NCBI GenBank assembly: GCA_963779095.1
Contig: CAVZWU010000011.1
Location: 744,001-808,000, forward strand
Length of the DNA stretch: 64,000 nt
Direction of reading: 5' to 3'
DNA from: Roseiarcus sp963779095
Lineage (GTDB): Bacteria > Pseudomonadota > Alphaproteobacteria > Rhizobiales > Beijerinckiaceae
A program made the translations under genes and the position numbers. Positions 52,568 through 62,317 of this stretch are shown here, in pieces (position 1 is the first letter of the stretch; the number at the start of each line of letters is the position of its first letter). Below the pieces are notes generated by a model. The model saw nothing but the letters and a program-made list of their open reading frames with translations, did no database searches and had not been told where the DNA came from.

Positions 52568-52600
52568 TAGACATATTTATAACGCATTGTAGACATATTT
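52568..52600. promoter_or_regulatory. Twin direct repeats, candidate operator in the divergent promoter
   Basis: The 11-bp sequence tagacatattt occurs at 52568-52578 and again at 52590-52600, 22 bp apart, i.e. two helical turns, in the A+T-rich gap between the divergent isomerase and importer genes. The spacing puts both on one face of the helix, as expected for a multimeric regulator such as the SorC-type protein at 62310. Confidence 0.5.
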
Positions 52601-52724
52601 TTGCACTTTATCCCGCCATACCGCGCCGCACAATTTCCAAATGAGCGGCGAAAGCAAAAATTTATCGCAGAATGCCGTCTTGACGGACGTTCTACCCTGT
52701 ACTTAGACTACAAGTTGCGGGCCG

Positions 52725-53729
52725 ATGAGCCCTCAAGAAAAGGATCGTGGAGGAAACTCGACGAAATCAGCCCTATCGGCTTTAGCCCTGGCCGCAGCGC
52801 TTGCGGCTGGCTGCTGCGCCGCCGCCCAAGCCGCGGATTGCAAGGTCGGCGTCGCCATGTACACGCTGAGCGCCCCGTATTTCGCCGCCCAGGTCGCCGC
52901 CGCCGTCGACGAGGCGAAAAAGGCCGGATGCGAAGTCTCGCAGTCGGACGGCCAGAATGACATGAACAAGCAGATTTCCGATGTCGAGGACATGGTCGCC
53001 AAGGGCGTCAACCTTCTCATCCTCAATCCCCGCGACCCCGAGGGCCTGGTCGCCGCCGCCAACGCCGCCCCCAAGGCCGGCGTGAAGGTCGTGGTGATGG
53101 ATTCGAGCATCAACCCGAAGGCGCATGTGATCACCCAGGTGCGCTCGTCCAACGACCAGAACGGCTATCTCGTTGGCGAGTGGCTGGCCAAGAAGATGGA
53201 AGGCAAGCCGATCAGGATGATCCTGCTCTCGGGCTCGCAGGGCAACGAGGTCGGCCGCGACCGGCGTCTCGGCGTGTTCAAGGGCCTGCTCGAGGGCCAG
53301 CTCGTCAACGAGGGCCACGCCGGCTTCCAGGTGCTTGGCCAAGGCTGGGGCTCATGGTCCACGGACGGGGGGCTGAAGGCGGCCGAAGATCAGCTCCAGG
53401 CGCACCCCGACGCCAATGTCATCCTGGGCGAGAACGACTCGATGGTGCTCGGCGCGATCAAGGCGCTTGAAGCGGCCGGCAAGAAGGACGTGCTCGTCCT
53501 CGCCGCCGCCGACGGCCAGAAGGAGGCGCTCGCCCTCATCAAGGAAGGCAAGTACGGCGCGACCGGCCTCAACGATCCCGATCTCGTGGCGCGCACCGCC
53601 GTCGATATCGGCGTCAAGGCGCTCAAAGGCGAGCTTCCGGCCGACTATCCCAAGCTCGTCCTCACCAAGCCCGACGTCATCACCAAGGAGAACGTCGACA
53701 AGTACTATCGCAAGGACGCGGTGTTCTGA
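52725..53729 (+). CDS. Sugar ABC transporter substrate-binding protein (ribose/RbsB family)
   Basis: A 334-residue periplasmic binding protein. The signal peptide (KSALSALALAAALAAGCCAA, cleavage near AQAAD) is followed by a type I periplasmic binding fold: VGVAMYTLSAPYFAAQVAAA, VEDMVAKGVNLLILNPRDPE, VRSSNDQNGYLVGEWLAKKM, DANVILGENDSMVLGAIKAL and LAAADGQKEALALIKEGKYG, all characteristic of RbsB-like sugar or polyol receptors. It is the first gene of the plus-strand operon and is followed by a strong hairpin. Confidence 0.9.
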   Translation: MSPQEKDRGGNSTKSALSALALAAALAAGCCAAAQAADCKVGVAMYTLSAPYFAAQVAAAVDEAKKAGCEVSQSDGQNDMNKQISDVEDMVAKGVNLLILNPRDPEGLVAAANAAPKAGVKVVVMDSSINPKAHVITQVRSSNDQNGYLVGEWLAKKMEGKPIRMILLSGSQGNEVGRDRRLGVFKGLLEGQLVNEGHAGFQVLGQGWGSWSTDGGLKAAEDQLQAHPDANVILGENDSMVLGAIKALEAAGKKDVLVLAAADGQKEALALIKEGKYGATGLNDPDLVARTAVDIGVKALKGELPADYPKLVLTKPDVITKENVDKYYRKDAVF

Positions 53730-53756
53730 GCCCCAAATTCCGCATATGACGGAACC

Positions 53757-53781
53757 GGCGGCGGGGGCGAGCCCCGCCGCC
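53757..53781 (+). promoter_or_regulatory. Intercistronic GC-rich hairpin after the binding-protein gene
   Basis: A perfect 10-bp stem (ggcggcgggg at 53757-53766 with ccccgccgcc at 53772-53781) with a 5-base loop lies 27 bp after the binding-protein stop and 22 bp before the ATPase start. It is not followed by a clear T run. Such hairpins after binding-protein genes stabilise the upstream mRNA or reduce read-through, giving an excess of receptor over ATPase and permease. Confidence 0.6.
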
Positions 53782-53803
53782 TCTCTTTCCATTTGAGGGC
53801 GTC

Positions 53804-55307
53804 ATGGCCGAACTCGCGCGGCTCGCGGCCATCACGAAAAACTTCGGCGGCGTGCGCGCCCTGCGCGGCGTGAATTTCGAGGTTCGGACCGGCGAGGTCC
53901 ATGCGCTGGTTGGCGAAAACGGCGCGGGCAAGTCCACCCTGATGCGGGTGCTGGGGGGCGAAATGACCCCGAGCAGCGGCGAGGTGAGCATCGCGGGCAA
54001 ACATGTCGATTTCCGGGGCCCGAGGGAAGCACGCGCCCAGGGCATCGCCATCATCCATCAGGAGCTAGCGCTCGCGCCGGACCTATCGGTGGCGGAGAAC
54101 ATCTTTCTCGGCGAACTGTCGGGCGTGATTTCCTGGAGCACGCTTCGGCGCCGCGCCTCCGAACTGATCGGCTCGCTCGGCTTCAACATTGATCCCTCTC
54201 AGCGGACGGGCGCGCTCGCCGTCGCGCATCAGCAGGTGGTCGAGATCGCCAAGGCGCTGTCGCGTAAGATCAAGATCATTGTCTTCGACGAGCCCACCGC
54301 GGTGCTCTCGGCCCAGGACGCCGAACGGCTGCATGAGATCATCGCCCGGCTGCGCTCCGAGGGCGTCGGCGTCGTCTACATTTCTCACCGGCTCGAAGAG
54401 GTGCTGCGCATCGCTGACCGCGTGACCGTGATGAAGGACGGGCAGGTCGTCGCGACCCGCCCCGTCGAGGGGCTCTCGATCGACGAGATGATCCGCATGA
54501 TGGTCGGCCGCCCGATGTCGGCTTTGTTCCCGGAAAAGGGCGAGCGCAAAATCGGCGAGGAGCGGCTCGTCGTGCGCAATCTCAACGCCGGGCGCCTCGT
54601 GCGCGACATCAGCTTCTCCGTGCGCGCTGGCGAGATCGTGGGCCTTGGCGGCCTCGTCGGGTCGGGCCGCAGCGAGGTCGCGCGGGTGATCTTCGGCGCC
54701 GACCGGCTCGACAGCGGCGCGATCCTCCTTAACGGCGCGGAGCGGAAGATACGTTCGCCCTCCGAGGCGGTGAGGGCCGGCATCTGCCTCGTTCCCGAGG
54801 ACCGCAAGGCTCAGGGCGTGGTGCTTGACGCGCCCATTCGCGTAAACGCCACCATGGCGAAGCTCTCGGCGGTGGTGAACCGGCTCGGATTCATTCGCAA
54901 AGGCGTCGAGCGGAAGATCGTCATGGAGCTCGCCGCGAGCCTCAAGCTCAAGGCTTCGCGCATCGATGCGCCGGTGTCGAGCCTGTCGGGCGGCAACCAG
55001 CAGAAGGTCGTGCTCGCCAAATGGTTTCTCGCCGACGGCGACGTCATCATCCTCGACGAGCCGACGCGCGGCGTGGATGTCGGCGCGAAGAGCGAGATCT
55101 ACGAAATCATTCTCAAGACTCGCCGAGGAAGGCAAGGCGGTGCTGGTGATTTCCTCCGAGCATCAGGAGCTCTTCGGACTCTGCGACCGGATCCTGGTGA
55201 TGGGCGAGGGACGATTGCGCGGCGAGCTGAAGCCGCCGGATTACAGCGAGGAAAAACTGCTTTCGCTCGCGATCTCCCGCGGCGCATCATATGAAAGGGT
55301 GGCGTAG
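53804..55307 (+). pseudogene. Sugar ABC transporter ATPase (RbsA type), one-base insertion
   Basis: A tandem ABC ATPase of about 500 residues. The first cassette has Walker A LVGENGAGKSTLMRVLGG and Walker B KIIVFDEPTAVLSAQDA; the second has a degenerate Walker A (GLVGSGRSEVARVIF), the signature SSLSGGNQQKVVLAKWFLAD and VIILDEPTRGVDVGAKSEIY, as in RbsA. Near 55117 (ctcaagactcgcc) an extra A shifts the frame: the family continuation LAEEGKAVLVISSEHQELFG, then LCDRILVMGEGRLRGELK, lies in the next frame and ends at 55307. The total of 1504 bp is one more than a multiple of three. All catalytic motifs precede the shift; it could be an assembly error. Confidence 0.85.
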
Positions 55308-55310
55308 GCG

Positions 55311-56300
55311 ATGGCGGCGATTACAGAAGCCCAGCCGGAGACCGGCAGCCGATTCGATTTTGGCGCCTTCCTGCATCGCTTCGGAACGCTCGGCATCTTC
55401 ATCGTTCTGGTGGTGGCCGCGTCCTTCTGGTCGCCGAGCTTCCTGACCAAGCCGAACGTGCTCAACGTTCTGCGGCAGGTCGCCTCGAGCGCGGGCATCA
55501 TGGCCGTCGGAATGCTCTATGTCATTCTGACGCGCGGCATCGACCTGTCGGTCGGATCGATTGCGGCGCTGGGCAGCGTGCTCAGCGCCTATTTCATCGC
55601 CTTTTCCGGTTTCAACGTGCCGGAGAGCATTGTGCTTGTGATCCTTTCAGGCGCGGCCTGCGGCGTGGTGACGGGCGCCTTCGTGGCCTACCTGAAGCTG
55701 CCCTCCTTCGTCATGTCGCTCGCGATGATGGCGATCGCGCGCGGGCTTGCGCTGATCTTTTCCGCCGGCCGGCCCATCCCGCTCCCTGACAGCGGCGAGG
55801 CGCTCGCTGACTTCGGATCCGGTTTCCTGTTCGGCCTGCCTCAGCCGGTGATCGTGATGTTCGCGATCTTCCTCGTTGGCGGAATCGTGCTCAACTTCAC
55901 CAGCTTCGGCCGGATCATCACCGCGATCGGCTCCAACGAGGAGGCGGTGCGGCTCTCCGGAATCGCGGTGCCCCGCTACATTCTCGCGGTCTACGTGATC
56001 TCCGGCGCGCTCGCGGGCCTCGCGGGCATCATTGCGACGAGCCGCACTGGGGTCGGTTCGGCCCAGGTCGGCGTGGGAGCCGAGCTCGACGTGATCGCAG
56101 CCGTCGTCATCGGCGGCGCGAGCCTGATGGGCGGGCGCGGCGGGGTCATCAATACGCTGCTCGGGGCGCTGGTCATGGGCATCATCGCCAACATCATGAA
56201 TCTGGCCGGCGTCCCGGGCTACAACCAGAACGTCTATATGGGCCTCATCATTGTGCTCGCCATGCTGATCCAATACGGCGCCGGATCGCTGAAGCGCTGA
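55311..56300 (+). CDS. Sugar ABC transporter permease (RbsC type)
   Basis: A 329-residue inner-membrane protein with about eight to ten hydrophobic helices. Typical BPD_transp_2 signatures are AVGMLYVILTRGIDLSVGSI (the GIDLSVGS motif), FGRIITAIGSNEEAVRLSGI and VIAAVVIGGASLMGGRGGVI. It starts 4 bp after the ATPase frame ends and provides the channel of the importer. Confidence 0.93.
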   Translation: MAAITEAQPETGSRFDFGAFLHRFGTLGIFIVLVVAASFWSPSFLTKPNVLNVLRQVASSAGIMAVGMLYVILTRGIDLSVGSIAALGSVLSAYFIAFSGFNVPESIVLVILSGAACGVVTGAFVAYLKLPSFVMSLAMMAIARGLALIFSAGRPIPLPDSGEALADFGSGFLFGLPQPVIVMFAIFLVGGIVLNFTSFGRIITAIGSNEEAVRLSGIAVPRYILAVYVISGALAGLAGIIATSRTGVGSAQVGVGAELDVIAAVVIGGASLMGGRGGVINTLLGALVMGIIANIMNLAGVPGYNQNVYMGLIIVLAMLIQYGAGSLKR

Positions 56301-56304
56301 ACGC

Positions 56305-57813
56305 ATGGCCCGCGATCTCACGCTTTCCATCGATATCGGCACCGGCAGCGTCCGCGCGGCGCTCGTGGATTCGACGGGAGCGATTCTTCACATCTCGGCG
56401 CGCGAGCACGATCAGATCGTGCCGCAATTCGGCTGGGCGGAGCAAAAGCCGCTCGATTGGTGGGCTGGCGTCTCCGCCTCGATCCGCGACGCGCTCGGCG
56501 CGATCGAAGGCGCGCGGGAGCGGATTGCGGCGATCTCGGCTTGTGGCCAGATGCATGGCGTAGTGCTGCTCGATGAGGCCGGCCGCCTCACGCGCGACGC
56601 CGCGCCTTTGTGGAACGACAAGCGCGCCGCCGCGATCGTGGCGGACTTCGAACGCGAGCGCGCCGCCTCCACCTATCTCGCCGAGAGCGGAAACCCACCG
56701 ACGCCGGCATGGCCCGGCTTCAAGCTCATGTGGCTCAAGCGCAACGATCCTGGCGCCTATCGCGCCGCCCGCGTCATGGTGATGCCGAAGGACTACGTCA
56801 ACTTCCGGCTGACCGGCGAGATCGCCATGGATTCCGGCGACGCCTCGTGCAGTTTCCTGATGAATCCCCGCACCAGGGCCTGGTCGGACCGGATGATCGG
56901 CCTGCTCGGGCTCGACGCCGACAAGCTGCCGCCGATCCGCGAGCCTCTGGAGATCCTCGGCGCGGTCACCCGCGCGGCCGCGAGCGAGACCGGATTGCAG
57001 GAAGGGATCCCCGTCCTGGTCGGCGGCGCCGACTATCCGATGGCGCTGCTCGGCTCGGGCGCGTGCCGGCTGGGCCTTGCCTCCGACGTGACAGGCACGT
57101 CATGCATTCTGACGCTGATCGCCGATACGCCCTTGCTCGACCCCGAAATCTGCAACGTCGCGACGATCGAGGGCCATTGGGGTCCGTTCGTCCTTCTCGA
57201 AACCGGGGGCGACGCCATGCGCTGGGCCAGGCGCGCCTTTCACGAAAAGGCCCTGAGCTACGACGACATGACGGCCCGCGCGGCTTCCGCGCCGGCCGGC
57301 TCGGACGGGCTCATCTTCATGCCCTACCTCACGGGCGAGAGGCTTGGCGCGCATCGCAATGCGCGCGCGCAGTTCTTTGGCCTCGGCGCGGCCCATGGGC
57401 TTGCGCATCTCCATCGCGCGGTCCTCGAGGGCGTCGCCTTCGCCGCCGCGCGTCACCTGTGCATCATGGAGAAGGCCGTAGGGCGCAAGATTGAGCGCGT
57501 CATCGCCTCGGGCGGCGGCGCCAGGACGCAGCTCTGGCTCAAGATCAAGGCGAGCGTCTACGGCGCGCCGATCGTCGTTCCGAAGGAGCCGGAATGCGGC
57601 GTGGTCGGCTGCGCCGCGCTGGCGGCCACGGCGGCCGGCCGTTTCGCCCGCCTCGAAGACGCAGTCGAAGCTTACGTGCGCCATGTCGACGAAGTCGAAC
57701 CCGACCCCGAATGGGTCGAGGCTTACGCGCGGATGAAGCCGGTCTTCGACCGGCTCTACACCCATTCACAGGCGCTCTACGACGACCTTGACGCGCTTGC
57801 CGCCGTTCATTGA
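56305..57813 (+). CDS. xylB: FGGY-family carbohydrate kinase (xylulokinase-like)
   Basis: A 502-residue kinase of the FGGY family. The N-terminal phosphate-binding loop is SIDIGTGSVRAALVDSTGAI; the xylulokinase-like substrate segment ISACGQMHGVVLLDEAGRLT is followed by PLWNDKRA; the C-terminal half has MPYLTGERLGAHRNARAQFF and ASGGGARTQLWLKIKASVYG. The strongest resemblance is to XylB, but FGGY specificities diverge readily, so another ketose or polyol is possible. It follows the permease by 4 bp. Confidence 0.85.
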   Translation: MARDLTLSIDIGTGSVRAALVDSTGAILHISAREHDQIVPQFGWAEQKPLDWWAGVSASIRDALGAIEGARERIAAISACGQMHGVVLLDEAGRLTRDAAPLWNDKRAAAIVADFERERAASTYLAESGNPPTPAWPGFKLMWLKRNDPGAYRAARVMVMPKDYVNFRLTGEIAMDSGDASCSFLMNPRTRAWSDRMIGLLGLDADKLPPIREPLEILGAVTRAAASETGLQEGIPVLVGGADYPMALLGSGACRLGLASDVTGTSCILTLIADTPLLDPEICNVATIEGHWGPFVLLETGGDAMRWARRAFHEKALSYDDMTARAASAPAGSDGLIFMPYLTGERLGAHRNARAQFFGLGAAHGLAHLHRAVLEGVAFAAARHLCIMEKAVGRKIERVIASGGGARTQLWLKIKASVYGAPIVVPKEPECGVVGCAALAATAAGRFARLEDAVEAYVRHVDEVEPDPEWVEAYARMKPVFDRLYTHSQALYDDLDALAAVH

Positions 57814-57827
57814 AAGGCCTCTGACTC

Positions 57828-58586
57828 ATGGACGAAATCCTCAGAACTTTTCGCCCCGACCTATTCGCCGGAAAGCGCGTTCTGATCTCGGGCGGCACCA
57901 GCGGCATCGGGCTCTGTCTCGCGAAAGCATTCGCCCGGCTCGGCGCCGAGGTGACCGCCACAGGAGCCTCGCAGGCGCGTCTCGACGCCGCGCGCGCGGA
58001 CGGCGAAGCAAAGGGCGTTCGCTTCGAATTGCTCGACGTGCGCGACCGCAAGGCGATCGACGCCTTCGCCGGCGCGTTTCCAGGCCTGGACGTGCTTGTT
58101 AACGCTGCCGGCGTGGCGAAGCCTGAGAAGGAATATGAGGAGGCTGGCTTTCTCGACGTGATGGACGTCAATCTCAACAGCGTCATGCGCCTCTCGATGG
58201 CGGCGCGACCGCTCCTGGCGAAGTCGAAAGGCTCGATCGTCAACGTCGCTGCGATGCTGAGCTATGTCGTCGACGACGCTGTCCCGGCCTATTCGGCCAG
58301 CAAGACTGGCCTTCTCGGACTGACGCGCACGCTCGCGCATCGCTTCAGCCCTGAGGGCATACGCGTCAACGCGATCGCCCCCGGCTACCACAAGACCGAC
58401 ATGACGAAGGCGCTGTGGAGCGATCCGACGCCTGCCGGAAAGATCGCTGCGAAAGCGGCGCTGAAGCGGTGGGGGACGGTCGAGGATCTGGTCGGCGCGA
58501 CGATCTTCTTCTGCTCGCCAGCCGCGCTCTTCGTCACCGCGACGACCCTGCCGGTCGACGGCGGCTACGTCGTCAGCGGCTTCTGA
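57828..58586 (+). CDS. SDR-family NAD(P)-dependent oxidoreductase
   Basis: A 252-residue classical short-chain dehydrogenase. The cofactor motif is VLISGGTSGIGLCLAKAFAR, then DVLVNAAGVAKPE; the catalytic residues are serine in IVNVAAMLSYV and the YxxxK in AYSASKTGLLGLTRTLAHRF; the C-terminus LPVDGGYVVSGF is typical of polyol and 3-ketoacyl-type SDRs. In this operon it most likely oxidises a polyol or a sugar to a ketose; the substrate is not evident from sequence. Confidence 0.88.
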   Translation: MDEILRTFRPDLFAGKRVLISGGTSGIGLCLAKAFARLGAEVTATGASQARLDAARADGEAKGVRFELLDVRDRKAIDAFAGAFPGLDVLVNAAGVAKPEKEYEEAGFLDVMDVNLNSVMRLSMAARPLLAKSKGSIVNVAAMLSYVVDDAVPAYSASKTGLLGLTRTLAHRFSPEGIRVNAIAPGYHKTDMTKALWSDPTPAGKIAAKAALKRWGTVEDLVGATIFFCSPAALFVTATTLPVDGGYVVSGF

Positions 58587-58607
58587 GAATTTTGAGGGGA
58601 GCTTGTC

Positions 58608-59738
58608 ATGGACGGCCGTGAACAGGGTCGTGTTGGGTTCGGAAGGGCCTACGGCGGCCCCGGCAAATATATCCAGCGCGCGAACGAGATCGAACGCCTG
58701 CCCGCTCATGTGAAGCCGCTTGGCGACAAGGCGTTCCTGCTGGTCGACGGCTTCGTCCTCGATTCGATGGGCGGGGCGCTGCGGGCTTCATTCGAAGCGA
58801 GCGGCCTTGCTCACGCGGTCGAGCGCTTCGGCGGCGAGTGCTCTTCGGAGGAGATCGCTCGCGTCGAGAATCTCGTGCGCAAGCAGTCCGCTGGGGTTGT
58901 GATCGGAATTGGCGGAGGAAAGACCGCGGACACCGCCAAGGTCGCGGCATGCGCGACAGGGGCCCGGATCGTGATCGTTCCGACCATCGCCTCGACCGAT
59001 GCGCCGTGCAGCGCGATTGCGGTGCGCTATACGCCGGACGGGGTCTACCAGGAGTCGATGTTCCTGCCGCGCAACCCCGACATCGTGCTGGTCGACAGCG
59101 CGGTGATCGTGAAGGCGCCGGCGCGCTTCCTCGTCGCTGGAATGGGCGACGCGCTATCGACATGGTTCGAAGCGCGCTCCAATGTCGAGACCAATTCGCG
59201 AAACTTTATCGCCTCCGGCTTCCCGGCGCCTACCGCTGGCCTCGCGCTCGCGAGAGCCTGCTACGACGTCCTCCTGCGTGACGCGCTCGCCGCCAAATAC
59301 GCCGCCGAACGCGGCGCGCTGACCCAGGCGGTCGAAAACATCATTGAGGCGAACACGCTTCTGAGCGGGCTCGGCTTCGAGAATTGCGGCGTGTCGGGCG
59401 GCCACGGGATTCATGACGGCCTGACCGCGCTCGACGAGACGCACGGCTTCTACCATGGGGAGAAGGTCGCCTTCGGGACGCTCTGCCTCCTCATGCTCGA
59501 GGGACGGCCCTTCACGGAGATTGAAGAGACGGCCCGCTTCTGCCGGGCTCTCGGCCTGCCGACGACGCTCGCCGACCTGAAGCTCGCGAAGGCGAGCAAC
59601 GCGGACATCGAACGCGTCGCCGAAGCCGCGCTCGCGCCCGGCTCCGCCTCCTGGCGCTCGGCTGCGCCGCTGTCGGTCGCGACCGTCCGCGACGCCATCC
59701 TTGCGCTCGACGGCTTTACCTCTTCGCTCGCCGCCTGA
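58608..59738 (+). CDS. GldA-like iron-type alcohol dehydrogenase
   Basis: A 376-residue member of the glycerol-dehydrogenase branch of the iron-containing ADH family. It begins with RAYGGPGKYIQRANEIERLP (GldA-type PGKY(I/V)QG-like segment), has the NAD-binding VVIGIGGGKTADTAKVAACA and PTIASTDAPCSAIAVRY, and metal ligands expected in MGDALSTWFEARS (Asp), GGHGIHDGLTAL (His) and HGFYHGEKVAFGTL (His). It would oxidise a glycerol-like or longer polyol to a hydroxyketone. It follows the SDR by 21 bp. Confidence 0.88.
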   Translation: MDGREQGRVGFGRAYGGPGKYIQRANEIERLPAHVKPLGDKAFLLVDGFVLDSMGGALRASFEASGLAHAVERFGGECSSEEIARVENLVRKQSAGVVIGIGGGKTADTAKVAACATGARIVIVPTIASTDAPCSAIAVRYTPDGVYQESMFLPRNPDIVLVDSAVIVKAPARFLVAGMGDALSTWFEARSNVETNSRNFIASGFPAPTAGLALARACYDVLLRDALAAKYAAERGALTQAVENIIEANTLLSGLGFENCGVSGGHGIHDGLTALDETHGFYHGEKVAFGTLCLLMLEGRPFTEIEETARFCRALGLPTTLADLKLAKASNADIERVAEAALAPGSASWRSAAPLSVATVRDAILALDGFTSSLAA

Positions 59739-59775
59739 CGGCGCGGTTTGTTTCGCACTTCAAAGGACTTCTTCG

Positions 59776-60790
59776 ATGCAAGCTGCCGTCATGTAACAAG
59801 CCCGGAGACATCCGGCTCGAAGATGTTCCCAAACCCGCGGCGAAGGAGGGCGAAGCGCTGCTCAGGGTCGCCGCGGTCGGCGTATGCGGCTCGGACATTC
59901 CGCGCATGCTGACGAAGGGCGCGCATCGCATGCCGATCATCTGCGGGCATGAGTTCTCGGGCGAGATCGTCGAGGTCGGCGAAGGGGTGAGAGGATACGA
60001 CGTCGGCGAGCTCGTGGGCGTCGCGCCGATGCTTCCGTGCCGCGTCTGCGACCAGTGCCTGACCGGCAAATTCTCCCGCTGCCGCAACTACGATTATTTC
60101 GGCAGCCGGCGCGACGGGGCTTACGCCGAATTCGTCGCGGCGCCGGTCGAGAATCTTCTCAAGGCCCCGAAGGGCGCCGATCCGCGCGCCATCGCCATGA
60201 CCGACCCGGCCTCGATCGCGCTGCATGCGGTCTGGAAGGCGCCCCCCACCATGGGTGGGCGGGGCGCCATCGTCGGATGCGGGCCGATCGGGCTCTTCGC
60301 GATCCAGTGGATGCGGCTCATGGGCTGCACCGAGATCGTCGCGGTCGATCTCAATTCCGCCAAGCTCGAGGAGGCGCGCGAAGCGGGCGCGACGCAAACC
60401 TTCCTTTCTCACGAGGTGCCGGCGGACCTGCCTTGCGACCTTGTCATCGAGGCGGCTGGCGTCCCGGCCTCGATCAATCTCGCGGCGCGGCTCGCGGCGC
60501 CCGGCGGGCATGTCGTGTTCATCGGGATCCCCGTCGCCGACGTGTCCCTCGACAACAAGACCTACCAGCATTTCCTGCGCCAGGAGGTGTCGCTGCACGG
60601 CGCATGGAATTCCTTCAGCCCGCCGTTTCCGGGCAAGGAATGGACGGTCAGCCTCGCCGCGCTTGCCGACGGAACGTTGAAATGGGAATTCATGATCACC
60701 CATGAGCTCCCTCTTCGCGACCTGCCGCGGATGTTCGAAACGATCCGGGGGCGCAACGAACATTTCTCCAAGGTCATGTTCAGGCCCTGA
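59776..60790 (+). pseudogene. Zinc-dependent medium-chain alcohol dehydrogenase with one-base insertion near its start
   Basis: The gene should start at the ATG at 59776 (MQAAVM...). An extra A near 59796 (atgtaacaag for atgtacaag) causes an early stop; without it the frame reads YKPGDIRLEDVPKPAAKEGE and continues unbroken to 60790. Further motifs are AAVGVCGSDIPRML and GHEFSGEIVEVGEGV (catalytic zinc), CRVCDQCLTGKFSRC (structural zinc, four cysteines) and GRGAIVGCGPIGLFAIQWMR (Rossmann). It resembles galactitol-1-phosphate or sorbitol dehydrogenases. The length of 1015 bp is one over a multiple of three. A product starting at a later codon (59906) would lack the first catalytic zinc region. 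Confidence 0.82.
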
Positions 60791-60793
60791 CCG

Positions 60794-62317
60794 ATGGCGC
60801 TGCTGCTCGGTCTCGATTTCGGCACCGGCGGCGTGCGCGTCGGGGTTTTCGACTTCGACCGTCGCTCGGTCGTCGCCGAGCGCGAGAGCGCCTACGAGAC
60901 GCGCCACCCCCGTCCGGGTTGGGCCGAGCAGTCGCCTGTGGACTGGTGGGAAGCGCTCGGCAAGGCGACCCGAGGCCTCATGGCCGATCTCGGCGGGCCG
61001 GTGATCGACGGCGTCTGCGTCGCCACGACCGCCTCGACCGTCGTCGCCTGCAAGCGGGACGGGACGCCGCTACGTCCCGCCTTGCTCTGGATGGATTGCC
61101 GCGCCGCGCAGGAGGCGGACCGGACGGCGGCCTCGCGCCACCCGGTCATGGCCTATTCCGGCGGCGGCGACGCGGCCGAGTGGCTGGTGCCGAAATCGAT
61201 GTGGCTCGCGGCTCATGAGCCTGAGATCTACGCCGGCGCCGAAGTGATCTGCGAATGCATCGACTACGTCAATTTTCTGCTGACCGGCTGCTGGGTTGGC
61301 TCACGCATGAACGCGACCTGCAAATGGAACTATGATTCCGTCGAAGGCAGGTTCGTCGATGATCTCTACGCCGAGTTCGGCGTTCCCGACCTCGCCGACA
61401 AACTGCCCAAGTCGATCTTTCCGGTCGGCGCGCCGATCGAGCGGCTTTCGGCGAAGGCGGCGGCGCATCTCGGTCTGTCGAACCGGCCGGCGCTCGCGCA
61501 GGGCGGCATCGACGCCCATATCGGCATGGCCGGCGCCGACACGATGGCGCCGGGCGAATTGCTGTTGATCGGCGGCACCTCGACTGTGCAATTATTCCAG
61601 CTTTCGCAGGGCTCGCCGGTCGACGGCTTCTGGGGCCCCTATCCTCATGCGCTCGTGGACGACCACTGGCTCGTCGAGGCTGGCCAGTTCTCGGCGGGCT
61701 CCGTGCTGTCCTGGCTCTCTCGCGATATGTTCGGGCTGGACGATTCCGGGCTCAATCTGCTGTGGAAGGAAAGCGGGGCGCTTCCGGTCGGGGGGGCGGG
61801 GATTCTCGCGCTCGACTATTTCATGGGCAATCGCACCCCGTACCGGGATCCGCTTCTCCGAGGCGCCTTCGTCGGACTGTCGCTGGGGCATGACCGGGCC
61901 GCTCTTTATCGCGCGGCGGTCGAGGGGGTGGCGCTGGCGAGCGCCAACGTGCTCAGGCGCATGAGCGAGCTTGGCGTCGCCTGCCGGCGCGTTGTGTCGT
62001 CGGGCGGCTACGCCAAGGACCCGATCTGGTTGAAGGCGACGGTGGACGCGATGGGCCTGCCGATGCAGATCCTGCCCGAGGTCAATCTCACGATCCTCGG
62101 CACCGCGGCCTGCGCGGCCACCGGGGCGGGATTGGCGCCCGACCTGTTCGCGGCCGCCAAGGCGGTCGCGCAGCCGGCTACGGTTCTCGATCCCGATCCG
62201 GTCGCCCATGACCGCTATCTCGAACTGCTCTCCGAGTATCGTGAGGCGACGGAGCTGTTGACGCCGCTCATGCACCGTCTGGCGGAGCGCCAGCTGCGGA
62301 GCTGGCCTCATGTCTGA
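60794..62317 (+). CDS. Second FGGY-family carbohydrate kinase (ribulokinase-like)
   Basis: A 507-residue kinase starting MALLLGLDFGTGGVRVGVFD, with ATTASTVVACKRDGTPLRPA, LLWMDCRAAQEADR, LLLIGGTSTVQLFQLSQGSP and VVSSGGYAKDPIWLKATVDA. The DFGTGGVRVGVFD start and the WMDCRA segment are closer to D-ribulokinase or other pentulokinases than to XylB. Two FGGY kinases in one operon suggest either two ketose products or two successive pathways. It begins 3 bp after the dehydrogenase and overlaps the regulator gene by 8 bp. Confidence 0.85.
   Translation: MALLLGLDFGTGGVRVGVFDFDRRSVVAERESAYETRHPRPGWAEQSPVDWWEALGKATRGLMADLGGPVIDGVCVATTASTVVACKRDGTPLRPALLWMDCRAAQEADRTAASRHPVMAYSGGGDAAEWLVPKSMWLAAHEPEIYAGAEVICECIDYVNFLLTGCWVGSRMNATCKWNYDSVEGRFVDDLYAEFGVPDLADKLPKSIFPVGAPIERLSAKAAAHLGLSNRPALAQGGIDAHIGMAGADTMAPGELLLIGGTSTVQLFQLSQGSPVDGFWGPYPHALVDDHWLVEAGQFSAGSVLSWLSRDMFGLDDSGLNLLWKESGALPVGGAGILALDYFMGNRTPYRDPLLRGAFVGLSLGHDRAALYRAAVEGVALASANVLRRMSELGVACRRVVSSGGYAKDPIWLKATVDAMGLPMQILPEVNLTILGTAACAATGAGLAPDLFAAAKAVAQPATVLDPDPVAHDRYLELLSEYREATELLTPLMHRLAERQLRSWPHV

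Noticed and set aside
53680..55135. Long minus-strand open frames opposite the ABC ATPase (up to 350 codons)
   Set aside because: They are mirror frames of a GC-rich gene with strong third-position bias; histidine-, aspartate- and arginine-rich translations have no similarity.
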